From: Dehalococcoidia bacterium
GTDB taxonomy: Bacteria; Chloroflexota; Dehalococcoidia; UBA3495
NCBI GenBank assembly: GCA_028822675.1
Contig: JAPKDE010000133.1
Span: 1-7,146 of the forward strand
Reading direction: 5' to 3'
DNA: 7,146 bases
Position 1 is the first letter of the stretch; each line of letters begins with the position of its first letter. The position numbers and the translations under genes were made by a program. The notes beneath the pieces are model-generated. The model searched no databases and was not told the origin of the DNA. It saw only the letters and a program-made list of their open reading frames with translations. Positions 1 to 6,038 of the stretch are shown here, piece after piece.

Positions 1-954
1 ATCACGTTTATCGGCGCTACCACTGAGAACCCGTCATTTGAAGTCATCGCCCCTCTGCTGTCGCGGTGTCGAGTATTTACTCTGCAAAGCCTCGATGCCG
101 ACCAGATGAAGGCGATAGTAAACCGTGCCTTGGCCGACCAAACCATGGGGCTGGGGCCGATGCACGCAACCCTGGCAGAAGATGCGGCTGACCATCTGGT
201 GAATATCGCCAACGGCGACGCCCGCATCGCGCTGAACGCCCTGGAAACTGCGGCCTACACCAGCACTCCAGATGTGGACGGCAACCGGGTCATTACGACG
301 GAGACCATCGCCGACGCACTGCAAAGACGCTCTCCCATGTACGACAAAGCCGGGGAGAGCCACTATGACACCGTCTCGGCGTTCATAAAGTCGGTGCGCG
401 GGTCGTCGCCGGATGGGGCGCTGTATTGGTTGGCCCGGATGGTCGAGTCGGGAGAAGACCCGATGTTTATCGCCCGTCGCCTGGTGATTCTGGCATCAGA
501 GGATATTGGGCTGGCAGACCCGCAGGCTCTGCCGTTGGCTGTAGCGGCCCAACAGGCAGTGCATTTCTTGGGGTTGCCAGAGGGGCGAATACCGCTGGCG
601 GAAGCCACTGTCTATCTAGCCTGTGCTCCCAAGAGTAACTCAGCTTATGCTGCCCTGAACCAGGCGATGCAGGACGTGCGAGAACAAGCCAACGAGCCGG
701 TGCCAATACACCTGCGCAACGCTGTTACGGGGATGATGAAGGACATGGGTTACGGCAAGGATTACAAGTACTCCCACAATTATGAAGGCCATTTTGAGGA
801 ACAAGAGTACCTGCCGCCGTCTTTGAAAGGACGGCGGTATTATCATCCTAGTGAAGAAGGAGCCGAGCAAGAGATTAGCCAGCGGCTCAGCCGATGGTGG
901 AGCGATAAAGCCAGCGACAATCAGCCTACATCAGACGATCAAACGGCCGAGTAA
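1..954 (+). CDS. rarA: Replication-associated recombination protein A (RarA/MgsA AAA+ ATPase), 5'-truncated by window edge
   Basis: RarA (MgsA; Mgs1/WRNIP1 in eukaryotes) is a clamp-loader-like AAA+ ATPase that acts at stalled replication forks. The frame is open from base 1 to a TAA at 952-954, giving 317 codons. Full-length homologues have roughly 420-450 residues, so about 110-130 residues with Walker A and B lie upstream of the window. Visible landmarks, in fragment numbering, are sensor 1 GATTENPSF (5-13), the arginine-finger segment LLSRCRVF (19-26), the sensor 2 segment GDARIALN (72-79), and the family signature HYDTVSAFIKSVRG...ALYWLARM (about 121-146). The tetramerisation/C-terminal domain follows, with SEDIGLADP and KDMGYGKDYKYSHNY. 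The C-terminus is complete and ends in a polar tail of about 30 residues. The ATG at 106 is internal, not the start, because the conserved sensor 1 region lies upstream in the same frame. The gene converges on the minus-strand gene ending at 995, with only 40 bases between and no strong terminator visible. Confidence 0.96.
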   Translation: MTFIGATTENPSFEVIAPLLSRCRVFTLQSLDADQMKAIVNRALADQTMGLGPMHATLAEDAADHLVNIANGDARIALNALETAAYTSTPDVDGNRVITTETIADALQRRSPMYDKAGESHYDTVSAFIKSVRGSSPDGALYWLARMVESGEDPMFIARRLVILASEDIGLADPQALPLAVAAQQAVHFLGLPEGRIPLAEATVYLACAPKSNSAYAALNQAMQDVREQANEPVPIHLRNAVTGMMKDMGYGKDYKYSHNYEGHFEEQEYLPPSLKGRRYYHPSEEGAEQEISQRLSRWWSDKASDNQPTSDDQTAE

Positions 955-994
955 AGCCGCTGGCAACAGACCTGACTAAACTGCGGCCAAACCG

Positions 995-1942
995 CTAGAC
1001 AGAAGTGAAAATCTGAACTTCCCGCTCGAGATGGTAAGCCTCAGCGCCTTGGTCGGTTTCGACCACGGCTTTGAGTAACCACGAGACAGAGGTCTTCCCG
1101 ATCTTCACCGTTGGCAAAGTCCGCTCCGGCACCGGCAGGCTGAACGCCCACACGTAAGGCCGATTCACGGTCAACTGCACATTGCTTTCCAGCGATAGGC
1201 GTTCGCGGACTGACTCAGTCTGCCGGTCCCCTGCCGTCTCGATGCTGATCAACTCCATGCGGATGTCTTTGGCCTGGTCGGTCACGTTCATACGGGCACG
1301 AAGCTCGCCTTCCAGATAACCACCAGCGCCCACCACGTCATTGACCAAAACCATGGCCAGGGTGCAGCCGCTGAAGGTTGCCTCTTCTGTCAGGTCTGCG
1401 GCGCTGCGCCTGGGAACGGCGACCGGGGGGGTCAGGACCGTTACCTCCCGGGACTTGGTAACCGTTTTGCCGGTATCGAACTCGACGTTGGCCGTGACTT
1501 CCCATGAAACCTGAGCAATGGCACCGTGAACGGTTGGTGGAGCGTCTGTCGGCACTTGGAACCTGGCGTACCGGGCAAGGGGCTCGCCGCTCTTCACTTC
1601 GGCATCTGCGATGAAAGACTGGACCAGAGGCTTGGGCAGAACCTGGTTAGACTGCAGCCTTCCCTGTCCGCTGTCGGAGGCAGATTCTTTCTGCCACGAT
1701 TGTTCCGTGCAAGCCAATTCCACCTGACCGGTCTTGATCTTTTCCCCTGAATTCGACCGTATCGTCACCTGGACATCTATTGTGCCGCCGGGTCTCGATG
1801 ACCCTCCGGTTGTTTCGATTTCGATCTCCGCCGTGGGGCGGCGAAACCAAGAAAGAATACGTTCTAGAACCTGAGCACCTCCACGAGCGTCCTGGATGCG
1901 TTGGTCACTTGGCGTTGGTCGCTTGCCTGATTCCGTAATCAA
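995..1942 (-). CDS. Arrestin-like (Spo0M-type) two-domain beta-sandwich protein
   Basis: The product is 315 residues with no signal peptide and no membrane segment, so it is probably cytosolic. After a polar N-terminus (1-36) come two beta-rich halves. The first (about 37-175) opens with AEIEIETTGGSSRPGGTIDVQV, like the first strands of an arrestin N-domain. The second (about 180-315) contains GGYLEGELRARMNV, then PYVWAFSLPVPERTLPTVKIGKTSVSWLLKAVVET. The run 'P-x-x-F-x-LP-x-P...W-LKA' is the pattern of arrestin C-domains and of Bacillus Spo0M. Bacterial arrestin-like proteins are poorly understood; Spo0M affects sporulation in Bacillus, but no sporulation role is implied here. The start is uncertain: TTG at 1942 is the only start-type codon between an upstream in-frame stop and the first conserved strand, and it lacks a clear Shine-Dalgarno. 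A seven-C tract (1425-1431, read on the minus strand) encodes TPP in the inter-domain linker. The gene lies 116 bases downstream of the YbaK-type gene. The fold call is fairly secure, the function unknown. Confidence 0.75.
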   Translation of the reverse strand: MITESGKRPTPSDQRIQDARGGAQVLERILSWFRRPTAEIEIETTGGSSRPGGTIDVQVTIRSNSGEKIKTGQVELACTEQSWQKESASDSGQGRLQSNQVLPKPLVQSFIADAEVKSGEPLARYARFQVPTDAPPTVHGAIAQVSWEVTANVEFDTGKTVTKSREVTVLTPPVAVPRRSAADLTEEATFSGCTLAMVLVNDVVGAGGYLEGELRARMNVTDQAKDIRMELISIETAGDRQTESVRERLSLESNVQLTVNRPYVWAFSLPVPERTLPTVKIGKTSVSWLLKAVVETDQGAEAYHLEREVQIFTSV

Positions 1943-2058
1943 TTGCTAGCGGCGCATCTGAGAGCATGTTAATGGCGATTGCCAGAGTAGGCAACCTGAT
2001 TGCTTGACGGGTTCAAGTGGTTTCCTGTCGTCTTGCTCATGGGACAGGCGTCTGGTCG
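1943..2058. other. Short intergenic spacer with three small inverted repeats
   Basis: This spacer separates the YbaK-type gene (stop at 2059) from the arrestin-like gene downstream of it. Three consecutive small inverted repeats are readable: TTGCC/GGCAA (1979-1983 with 1990-1994), CTTGA/TCAAG (2003-2007 with 2013-2017) and CCTGTC/GACAGG (2024-2029 with 2043-2048). None is followed by a T tract on the minus strand, so none is a canonical intrinsic terminator. The last could still be a weak transcript-end hairpin after the deacylase gene. Stems of 5-6 bp arise easily by chance. Confidence 0.2.
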
Positions 2059-2580
2059 CTACTTTCTTTGTGCTTGTTTAACCGAAAGGTTGACCACGGT
2101 TGCGCCAGTGACCCTGACCAACTCAGCCGGAAGAATCATAATTTCCTGACCCCAAGTGCCGGCACCCACTCCCAAAATGTCTTCGTCCATCAAACTGGCA
2201 TCGATGAACGTCCGGAATCCGGACGGCTGCCAGTGGAAGGGTGGGATCGAGCCAATGGCGTATCCGGTTACCTCAATAACCTTTTCCAGGGCGGCGAGTT
2301 TGATGTCGCGGGATCCGATGGCCCGTTTGAGGTTGCCGGATACAGCGTTCTTGTCGCCCCCCAACATCACCAAGACCTGTTCTCCAGCGGCTGACTCAAA
2401 TACCAGCGTTTTGACCATTTGAGACTCTCTGTAGCCCAGCGCTTGAGCAACGTTGGCCGCTCCCTTTTCAGTCTCCGGAGAAAAGGTCAATTTCTCATAG
2501 GAAATCTGGCGAACGTCCAGAAAGCCGTGGGCCGGCAGGTTTATTGGCTGATTCATGGGCTGGTCATTGTTGTTAGTCAA
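2059..2580 (-). CDS. YbaK/EbsC-family aminoacyl-tRNA deacylase (trans-editing protein)
   Basis: The product is 173 residues, usual for free-standing INS-domain proteins, which hydrolyse mischarged tRNAs such as Cys-tRNA(Pro) (YbaK) or Ala-tRNA(Pro) (ProXp-ala). Matching features in order are SPETEKGAANVAQALG (34-49), where the family has its 'aA..lG' helix; MVKTLVF (55-61) with K57 at the position of the key lysine; the tRNA-end-binding loop GYAIGSIPPF (106-115); FIDASL (125-130); and GAGTWGQEIMILPAELVRVTGA (139-160). The start chosen is TTG at 2580, because GAGGG (2590-2594) lies 9 bases upstream and an in-frame stop is just beyond; the ATG at 2556 (residue 9) has no ribosome binding site. 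The first 15 or so residues (NNNDQPMNQPIN) are polar and not conserved. The gene sits 124 bases after the isochorismatase-like gene and 116 before the arrestin-like gene. Family is secure; which mischarged tRNA it clears cannot be told from sequence alone. Confidence 0.9.
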   Translation of the reverse strand: MTNNNDQPMNQPINLPAHGFLDVRQISYEKLTFSPETEKGAANVAQALGYRESQMVKTLVFESAAGEQVLVMLGGDKNAVSGNLKRAIGSRDIKLAALEKVIEVTGYAIGSIPPFHWQPSGFRTFIDASLMDEDILGVGAGTWGQEIMILPAELVRVTGATVVNLSVKQAQRK

Positions 2581-2589
2581 AGACGTGAT

Positions 2590-2594
2590 CCCTC
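2590..2594 (-). promoter_or_regulatory. Shine-Dalgarno supporting the TTG start of the YbaK-type gene
   Basis: GAGGG on the minus strand lies 9 bases before the TTG at 2580. It decides between that TTG and the ATG 24 bases downstream, which has no purine-rich site. Confidence 0.6.
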
Positions 2595-2704
2595 AGGAAT
2601 GAGTAGACCACATGGCCCACGGAGATTGCCAGGGCTGCCTAGGCCACGTACAGCGTCCGCCTCTGCAGCTTACGGTCATGGTCGTCCGGCGGAAGGTTGG
2701 CCAA

Positions 2705-3295
2705 CTAGAGCGTCCCAAGAGCCTGGATTACATCATCGGATTGGACGATATCCGCCTGGCGGGGAAGGATGCGGTCGACCAGAAAACCGTGTACCTCAAC
2801 GTCCGGATCCGAACAACAATCCTCAACCACATATAGGTTGTAGTCCAAGTCAGCCGCATAGTGGACGTTGGAGAGGATCACGCCGCTGGTGGCATAGCCA
2901 AGAATCACCAGATCCCGGATGTCATTGGCCCTCAGGGCCAGGTCTAGCCCTGTGCCGTAGAGGGCGTTGACTCGGTGTTTGCCCACCACAACCTCGTCAT
3001 CGTGGGGTCGCACACCGGGGTGGATAACGTCTATGGGATTGGGAATTGCGGTCTGGCCCGAGGCCTTCCTCTGGCTGAAGGTCTTGTTCCGTTGGCCAAT
3101 CTCAGGGTACCCCGGCCTAAACACCGTAGCGCAGTAGCAGACCATGACCCCGGCATCCCTGGCGGCAGCTTGGATTGCAGACGCTTTTTGCACCACTCCC
3201 CGGCCAGTGGCATGGGGGAGGGTGTCCATCATCTCCGCATAGAAGTCTGCGATCAAGACCGCAGTATGGCCGCGCTCAAAAGTAACGTCAGGCAT
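2705..3295 (-). CDS. Isochorismatase-fold (cysteine hydrolase superfamily) protein without the catalytic cysteine
   Basis: The product is 196 residues and spans one full isochorismatase-like alpha/beta domain. The superfamily normally uses an Asp-Lys-Cys triad to hydrolyse amides or vinyl ethers (nicotinamidase, isochorismatase, N-carbamoylsarcosine amidase). The Asp is present at D17 (AVLIADFYAEM) and the Lys at K106 (VVVGKHRVNALYGTGLD). In the nucleophile loop, normally G-x-x-T-x-x-C, the sequence reads GYATSGVILSNVHYAADLDY (133-152), which puts V139 where Cys is expected. The following EDCCSDPDVEVH (158-169) has two cysteines (160, 161), but these align with the downstream 'DAC' strand rather than the nucleophile. 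I recall a subgroup with this TSGVVLS loop, so this may be a lineage trait rather than a fresh mutation. Start is ATG at 3295 with AAGGA 6 bases upstream. It lies 52 bases downstream of the broken threonine aldolase gene, possibly on one transcript. Substrate and activity are unknown. Confidence 0.85.
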   Translation of the reverse strand: MPDVTFERGHTAVLIADFYAEMMDTLPHATGRGVVQKASAIQAAARDAGVMVCYCATVFRPGYPEIGQRNKTFSQRKASGQTAIPNPIDVIHPGVRPHDDEVVVGKHRVNALYGTGLDLALRANDIRDLVILGYATSGVILSNVHYAADLDYNLYVVEDCCSDPDVEVHGFLVDRILPRQADIVQSDDVIQALGTL

Positions 3296-3347
3296 GGGCG
3301 TTCCTTATTTGGCTCAGAGTTGTTTGGCCAGTTTTATTCAGACTCGA

Positions 3348-4338
3348 TTATTTAACCCGCAGTTCTCGGACCACGTGGGATGTTCGGGACAGGGTTTCAT
3401 CTACGTCTTCGCTGGAGATATGGCGGTGGGTGACCATGCGGATCGACCGCTCACCTGGGTAGCTGACTTGTACACCGGCGGCACCCATAGCCTTGATAAA
3501 GTCCGGGGCTGGGCTCACTTCTGCGTCCACGGAAAAGATAACGATGTTGGTCTGGATACTGTCGGCGTCCAATGCAAGTCCGTCGATGTTGGCCAGACCC
3601 TGGGCCAGGCGGCGGGCGTTTTGGTGGTCTTCAGCCAGCCGGTCAACCATGGTGTCCAGGGCGACTAGTCCGGCGGCGGCCAGGATCCCAGCTTGGCGCA
3701 TGCCGCCTCCAACCATCTTTCTCCAACGAGCTGCCTCCGTGATGAATTCCTTAGTGCCAACCAGCACCGACCCCACTGGGCAACTTAAGGCCTTGGAGAG
3801 GCAGAAACTCATGGTGTCTACATCTCGCGTCAGTTCAATAACGGGAACTTCCAGGGAAACAGATGCGTTGAAGATACGTGCGCCGTCCAGATGCACCGGA
3901 ACGCCGGCATCTTGAGCAACGTCGCACACGGCCTTGGTCTCTTGCGGCGACGTGGGGGTTGCCGGTTGGTCGAATGTTTCGGGCTACATCTTCGGCGTTG
4001 ATACCGCCGCTGGCACTCTGGGGAACCAGTCTGGTTTGGACGCCGCCCAGTGCCGCCTGTCCCCCACCTTCATTCCAGAACATGTGGGCCTGGTCGCCCA
4101 TGAGAATCTCGTCGCCGTGGTGGCAGAAGCTCAACGTGGCCAGGAGATTACTCATGGTGCCACTGGCGGTTAAAAGGCCTGCTTCCTTGCCCATCAAGGC
4201 GGCGGCCCGCTCCTGAAGTTCATTGATGGACGGGTCTTCTCCGTATACGTCATCACCAACTTCAGCCTCGGCCATGGCTCGACGCATCTCGTCGGTGGGT
4301 TTGGTTACCGTGTCGCTGCGCAGGTCAATCATTGCCAT
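3348..4338 (-). pseudogene. ltaE: Low-specificity L-threonine aldolase, disrupted by an internal deletion and frameshift
   Basis: Threonine aldolase is a PLP enzyme of fold type I that cleaves L-threonine or L-allo-threonine to glycine and acetaldehyde. The first part (from ATG 4338) is intact for about 131 residues: LRSDTVTKP (6-14), [11 protein letters not shown] (28-38), ASGTMSNL (58-65), and QAH with H85, which corresponds to the ring-stacking histidine. It then reads NIRPTGNPHVA and loses homology. The second part resumes in another frame near 3953 with SPQETKAVCDVAQDAG, then VHLDGARIFNA, FCLSKALSCPVGS with the PLP lysine, RWRKMVGGGMRQAGILAAAG, and IRMVTH, ending at TAA 3348-3350. The roughly 17-20 residues normally between these parts, including the ENTHN motif, are absent, so this is a deletion of about 50-60 bases not divisible by three rather than a single-base error. 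Both halves are otherwise open, which suggests a recent event or an assembly error. Minus frame 1 would run on to 3835 as nonsense, and a GTG at 3929 could restart frame 2. Neither product alone should be active. Confidence 0.85.
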
Positions 4339-4345
4339 GTTGTTG

Positions 4346-4351
4346 CCCCTC
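4346..4351 (-). promoter_or_regulatory. Shine-Dalgarno of the threonine aldolase gene
   Basis: GAGGGG on the minus strand is 7 bases before ATG 4338. It favours that ATG over the in-frame TTG at 4353, which it overlaps, and fits the family N-terminus (M-x-DLRSDT). Confidence 0.6.
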
Positions 4352-4421
4352 AAATGTAAATCTATAAGTTAAGTCGGCACGTATAATTTACTGGAAATAT
4401 CCAACCGTAAAACTAGGCGAT

Positions 4422-4430
4422 ATTCTAGCA
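4422..4430 (-). promoter_or_regulatory. Possible extended -10 promoter for the threonine aldolase gene
   Basis: On the minus strand the sequence reads TGCTAGAAT, which matches the extended -10 form TGnTATAAT with one mismatch in the hexamer. It would start a transcript near 4415 and give a leader of about 77 bases before ATG 4338. The -35 region (around 4445-4451) is a poor match. Confidence 0.3.
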
Positions 4431-4486
4431 GGATTACATCTGCAAAACGAACAACCAAACCACCTGGGATTTCACTGCCTCCTCCG

Positions 4487-4578
4487 CTGCCATTCTGAGG
4501 TCGGACCCGAATAATCTCGTAGCTGGCAGAAGAACGTATACCAAGAGCAACGAGACCCTTTGTACCTCAGGGTGACAA
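4487..4578. repeat. Imperfect inverted repeat, MITE/REP-like intergenic element
   Basis: The outer arms are 4487-4501 (CTGCCATTCTGAGGT) and 4564-4578, whose reverse complement is TTGTCACCCTGAGGT: 11 of 15 positions match and the four differences are all C/T transitions. The inner arms are 4515-4523 (TCTCGTAGC) and 4547-4555 (reverse complement TCTCGTTGC), 8 of 9 matching. Between the inner arms lie 23 unpaired bases. The 'CATTCTGAG...AATCTCGT' arm resembles short palindromic elements I recall as scattered between genes in many environmental bacterial genomes; that resemblance is from memory. It encodes no protein and shows no clear target-site duplication. It may be a non-autonomous mobile element or a transcribed hairpin. 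One copy in this window cannot prove mobility. Confidence 0.55.
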
Positions 4579-4695
4579 AAGCTCAGAGTGGTTTGGCTAT
4601 TTTACTGATGCGTTTTGAACTGCAATTGTTGCTAATGGGCGTGTGTTTACCTAAGATGGAAGGAGCCATTCTGCAGACCCATTCAGTACAAACTC

Positions 4696-4700
4696 AGGAG
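4696..4700 (+). promoter_or_regulatory. Shine-Dalgarno supporting the GTG start of the hydrolase
   Basis: AGGAG lies 8 bases before the GTG at 4709 and fixes this non-ATG start. Confidence 0.65.
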
Positions 4701-4708
4701 CAATAACT

Positions 4709-5347
4709 GTGCGTCAAAGTGCTGTTTCATTTGAAACCGAGGGACTTACATTTGAGGGCGTGGTAACCCAACCGGACGACGGCTCCGGACCCTGGCCTGG
4801 TGTGGTCATCTGCCATCCCCACCCGCTGCACGGCGGCAACATGGACAACAATGTGGTCCTGGCGCTGGCCTTGGGTCTTGCTCAAGAAGGCTTTGTCACC
4901 ATGCGGTTCAATTTCCGCGGCGTGGGCGGCAGTCAGGGTGAGCACACCAAGGGCGAGAACGAGTCTGAAGAAGTTCTGGCAGCGTTGGCTCTAATCAGGG
5001 ACTGGCCTGACACCAATGCCAACATCGGCCTGGCTGGTTATTCCTTCGGAACATCGGTGATCCTGGGCCACAGCGAACTCTACAGTGAGACCCGCGCAAT
5101 AGCCCTGGTGTCACCGCCTTTCAGGGCAGTAGAAGGCACACCGCTCAAGGAATCGGATCTCCCGGTATTGATTACCACCGGAGACCGGGACCGATTGGTG
5201 GACTCGGAGCAGCTTGATGCGGAGCTGGCCAGTTTCAAAAATGCACCCGAGTTTCAACTATTCGACGGCGTGGACCATTTCTGGTATGGCCAAGAGGCCC
5301 GCTTGGTGCCTGAAGTAAGCCGGTTCTTCGCTGAGAAATTAAAGTAG
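4709..5347 (+). CDS. Alpha/beta hydrolase, dienelactone-hydrolase-like (COG2945 type)
   Basis: The product is 212 residues, matching the small single-domain alpha/beta hydrolases often annotated as predicted hydrolases or dienelactone hydrolase relatives. After a first beta strand pair comes PGVVICHPHPLHGGNMDN (30-47), where HPHP-x-x-GG-x-M is the hallmark of this group and supplies the oxyanion region. Next are RFNFRGVGGSQGEH (66-79), the nucleophile elbow GYSFG (110-114) with S112, the acid GDRDRLV with D161 (158-164), and the catalytic histidine in GVDHFWYG (H190). The triad is complete. There is no signal peptide or membrane segment, so it is cytosolic. The start is GTG at 4709, with AGGAG (4696-4700) 8 bases upstream; no better start is in frame. 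It lies 55 bases before lspA on the same strand, so they may be co-transcribed. The substrate, an ester or similar bond, cannot be told from sequence. Confidence 0.88.
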   Translation: MRQSAVSFETEGLTFEGVVTQPDDGSGPWPGVVICHPHPLHGGNMDNNVVLALALGLAQEGFVTMRFNFRGVGGSQGEHTKGENESEEVLAALALIRDWPDTNANIGLAGYSFGTSVILGHSELYSETRAIALVSPPFRAVEGTPLKESDLPVLITTGDRDRLVDSEQLDAELASFKNAPEFQLFDGVDHFWYGQEARLVPEVSRFFAEKLK

Positions 5348-5402
5348 TACCGCTGATTAGCCCTTTGTTTGGACAGCCCAACGTACATTCGGAGACCCTG
5401 AC

Positions 5403-6038
5403 GTGAGCGCCAACACCCCTCGCATGCCCTTCTACAAGGATTTTGTACTGATCCAACTGGCCGTGATTATTTTTCTGTTGGACCAGTTCAGCAAATTCTT
5501 GGTCCGGGATCTGTTGCTGTACCGAGAGTCGTTTCCCACCACCGGGTTCGTCCGTTTCACCCACACCTTCAACACCGGTAGCGCTTTTGGCATCTTCCGT
5601 GACCAGAACACGCCATTAATCCTGGTTTCTTTCTTGGGCATTGCCATTCTGATCATGATCTACCGGAGCCAGCGAAAGCCGAGCGCCCTGCTACGGCTGA
5701 GTTTGGGATTGCAGATTGGCGGCGCTTTTGGCAATTTGGTAGACCGACTGCGCCTGGGACACGTTACCGACTTTATGGATGTGGGTGCCTGGCCGATTTT
5801 CAACTTGGCCGACGCAGCGATCATCACTGGCCTGGTGATTCTGGCTTGGGTCTTCCTGGTTGTTGAGTCTGGCGAGGTAGATGACCCGGCTGCTCAAGGG
5901 GGCTACGGTTGGTGTCCGGTCTGTGACGGCGAGATGCTTACGGTGACCGGGGGCTGGCGGTGCTCCGTCTGCGGCGCCAAGGAACAACTGGCATCAGAGA
6001 AATCAGGGCAGGAATGGTTTGGAGACCGGGCGATTTGA
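5403..6038 (+). CDS. lspA: Lipoprotein signal peptidase (signal peptidase II) with C-terminal zinc ribbon
   Basis: LspA is an integral membrane aspartyl protease that removes the signal peptide of prolipoproteins after diacylglyceryl transfer. Four membrane segments are visible at about 14-34, 70-87, 96-112 and 132-155. Family motifs are D27-Q-F-S-K, FNTGSAFGIF (56-65), GGAFGNLVDRLRLGHVTDFMD (106-126) and PIFNLADAAI (131-140). The catalytic aspartates are D123 and D137, so the enzyme should be active. Most LspA proteins have about 150-170 residues and end soon after the fourth segment. This one has 211, and its extra tail holds CPVC (171-174) and CSVC (187-190), a four-cysteine zinc-ribbon/rubredoxin-like knuckle pair facing the cytoplasm. 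The reading frame is continuous, so the tail is a genuine fusion rather than overlap with a neighbour. The start is GTG at 5403, with GGAG (5391-5394) 8 bases upstream; ATG at 5424 is the alternative. Its 3' end overlaps the pseudouridine synthase gene. Confidence 0.95.
   Translation: MSANTPRMPFYKDFVLIQLAVIIFLLDQFSKFLVRDLLLYRESFPTTGFVRFTHTFNTGSAFGIFRDQNTPLILVSFLGIAILIMIYRSQRKPSALLRLSLGLQIGGAFGNLVDRLRLGHVTDFMDVGAWPIFNLADAAIITGLVILAWVFLVVESGEVDDPAAQGGYGWCPVCDGEMLTVTGGWRCSVCGAKEQLASEKSGQEWFGDRAI
6005..6008 (+). promoter_or_regulatory. Shine-Dalgarno inside lspA for the rluD start
   Basis: AGGG lies 5 bases before ATG 6014, within a purine-rich stretch (AGGGCAGGA) in the 3' end of lspA. It supports translational coupling. 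A second site, GGAG at 6021-6024, lies 10 bases before the alternative TTG at 6035. Confidence 0.45.

Larger units (their letters stand above)
4339..4708. other. Divergent intergenic region, 370 bases
   Basis: This gap separates the minus-strand threonine aldolase gene from the plus-strand hydrolase gene, so it should hold promoters for both directions. The part next to ltaE (about 4354-4440) is AT-rich, with one plausible minus-strand extended -10. The middle (4487-4578) is an inverted-repeat element described separately. The part next to the hydrolase (4579-4708) has no promoter I can support: several AT-rich hexamers occur, but none with a proper -35 and spacing. I found no convincing open frame or structural RNA in it. 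Confidence 0.7.

Noticed and set aside
106..954. rarA starting at the ATG at 106
   Set aside because: The same frame is open to base 1 and carries conserved AAA+ sensor 1 and arginine-finger motifs, so the gene begins before the window.
955..994. GCCGC (956-960) and GCGGC (983-987) between the convergent rarA and arrestin-like genes as a bidirectional terminator
   Set aside because: Only 5 bp of stem with a 22-base loop and no T tract on either strand.
2696..2705. Perfect 10-bp palindrome GTTGGCCAAC at the stop of the isochorismatase-like gene
   Set aside because: Single short palindrome with no spacer, no T tract and no second copy; chance occurrence is likely.
2017..3355. Plus-strand open frames across 2017-3355, including one of 183 codons
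   Set aside because: They are antisense to well-supported minus-strand genes, show no family motifs, and have compositions typical of shadow frames.
3835..3945. Out-of-frame extension of the N-terminal threonine aldolase fragment as a genuine novel C-terminus
   Set aside because: It is arginine/serine-rich frame noise, antisense in phase to the conserved PLP-enzyme frame that overlaps it.
4579..4708. A sigma-70 promoter for the hydrolase gene
   Set aside because: Candidate pairs such as GTGACA with TATTTT or TTGTTG with TAAGAT have 20-base spacers or weak hexamers; none could be supported.
5960..6013. rluD start at the ATG at 5960
   Set aside because: It lies inside the zinc-ribbon part of lspA, has no ribosome binding site, and adds residues with no family counterpart.
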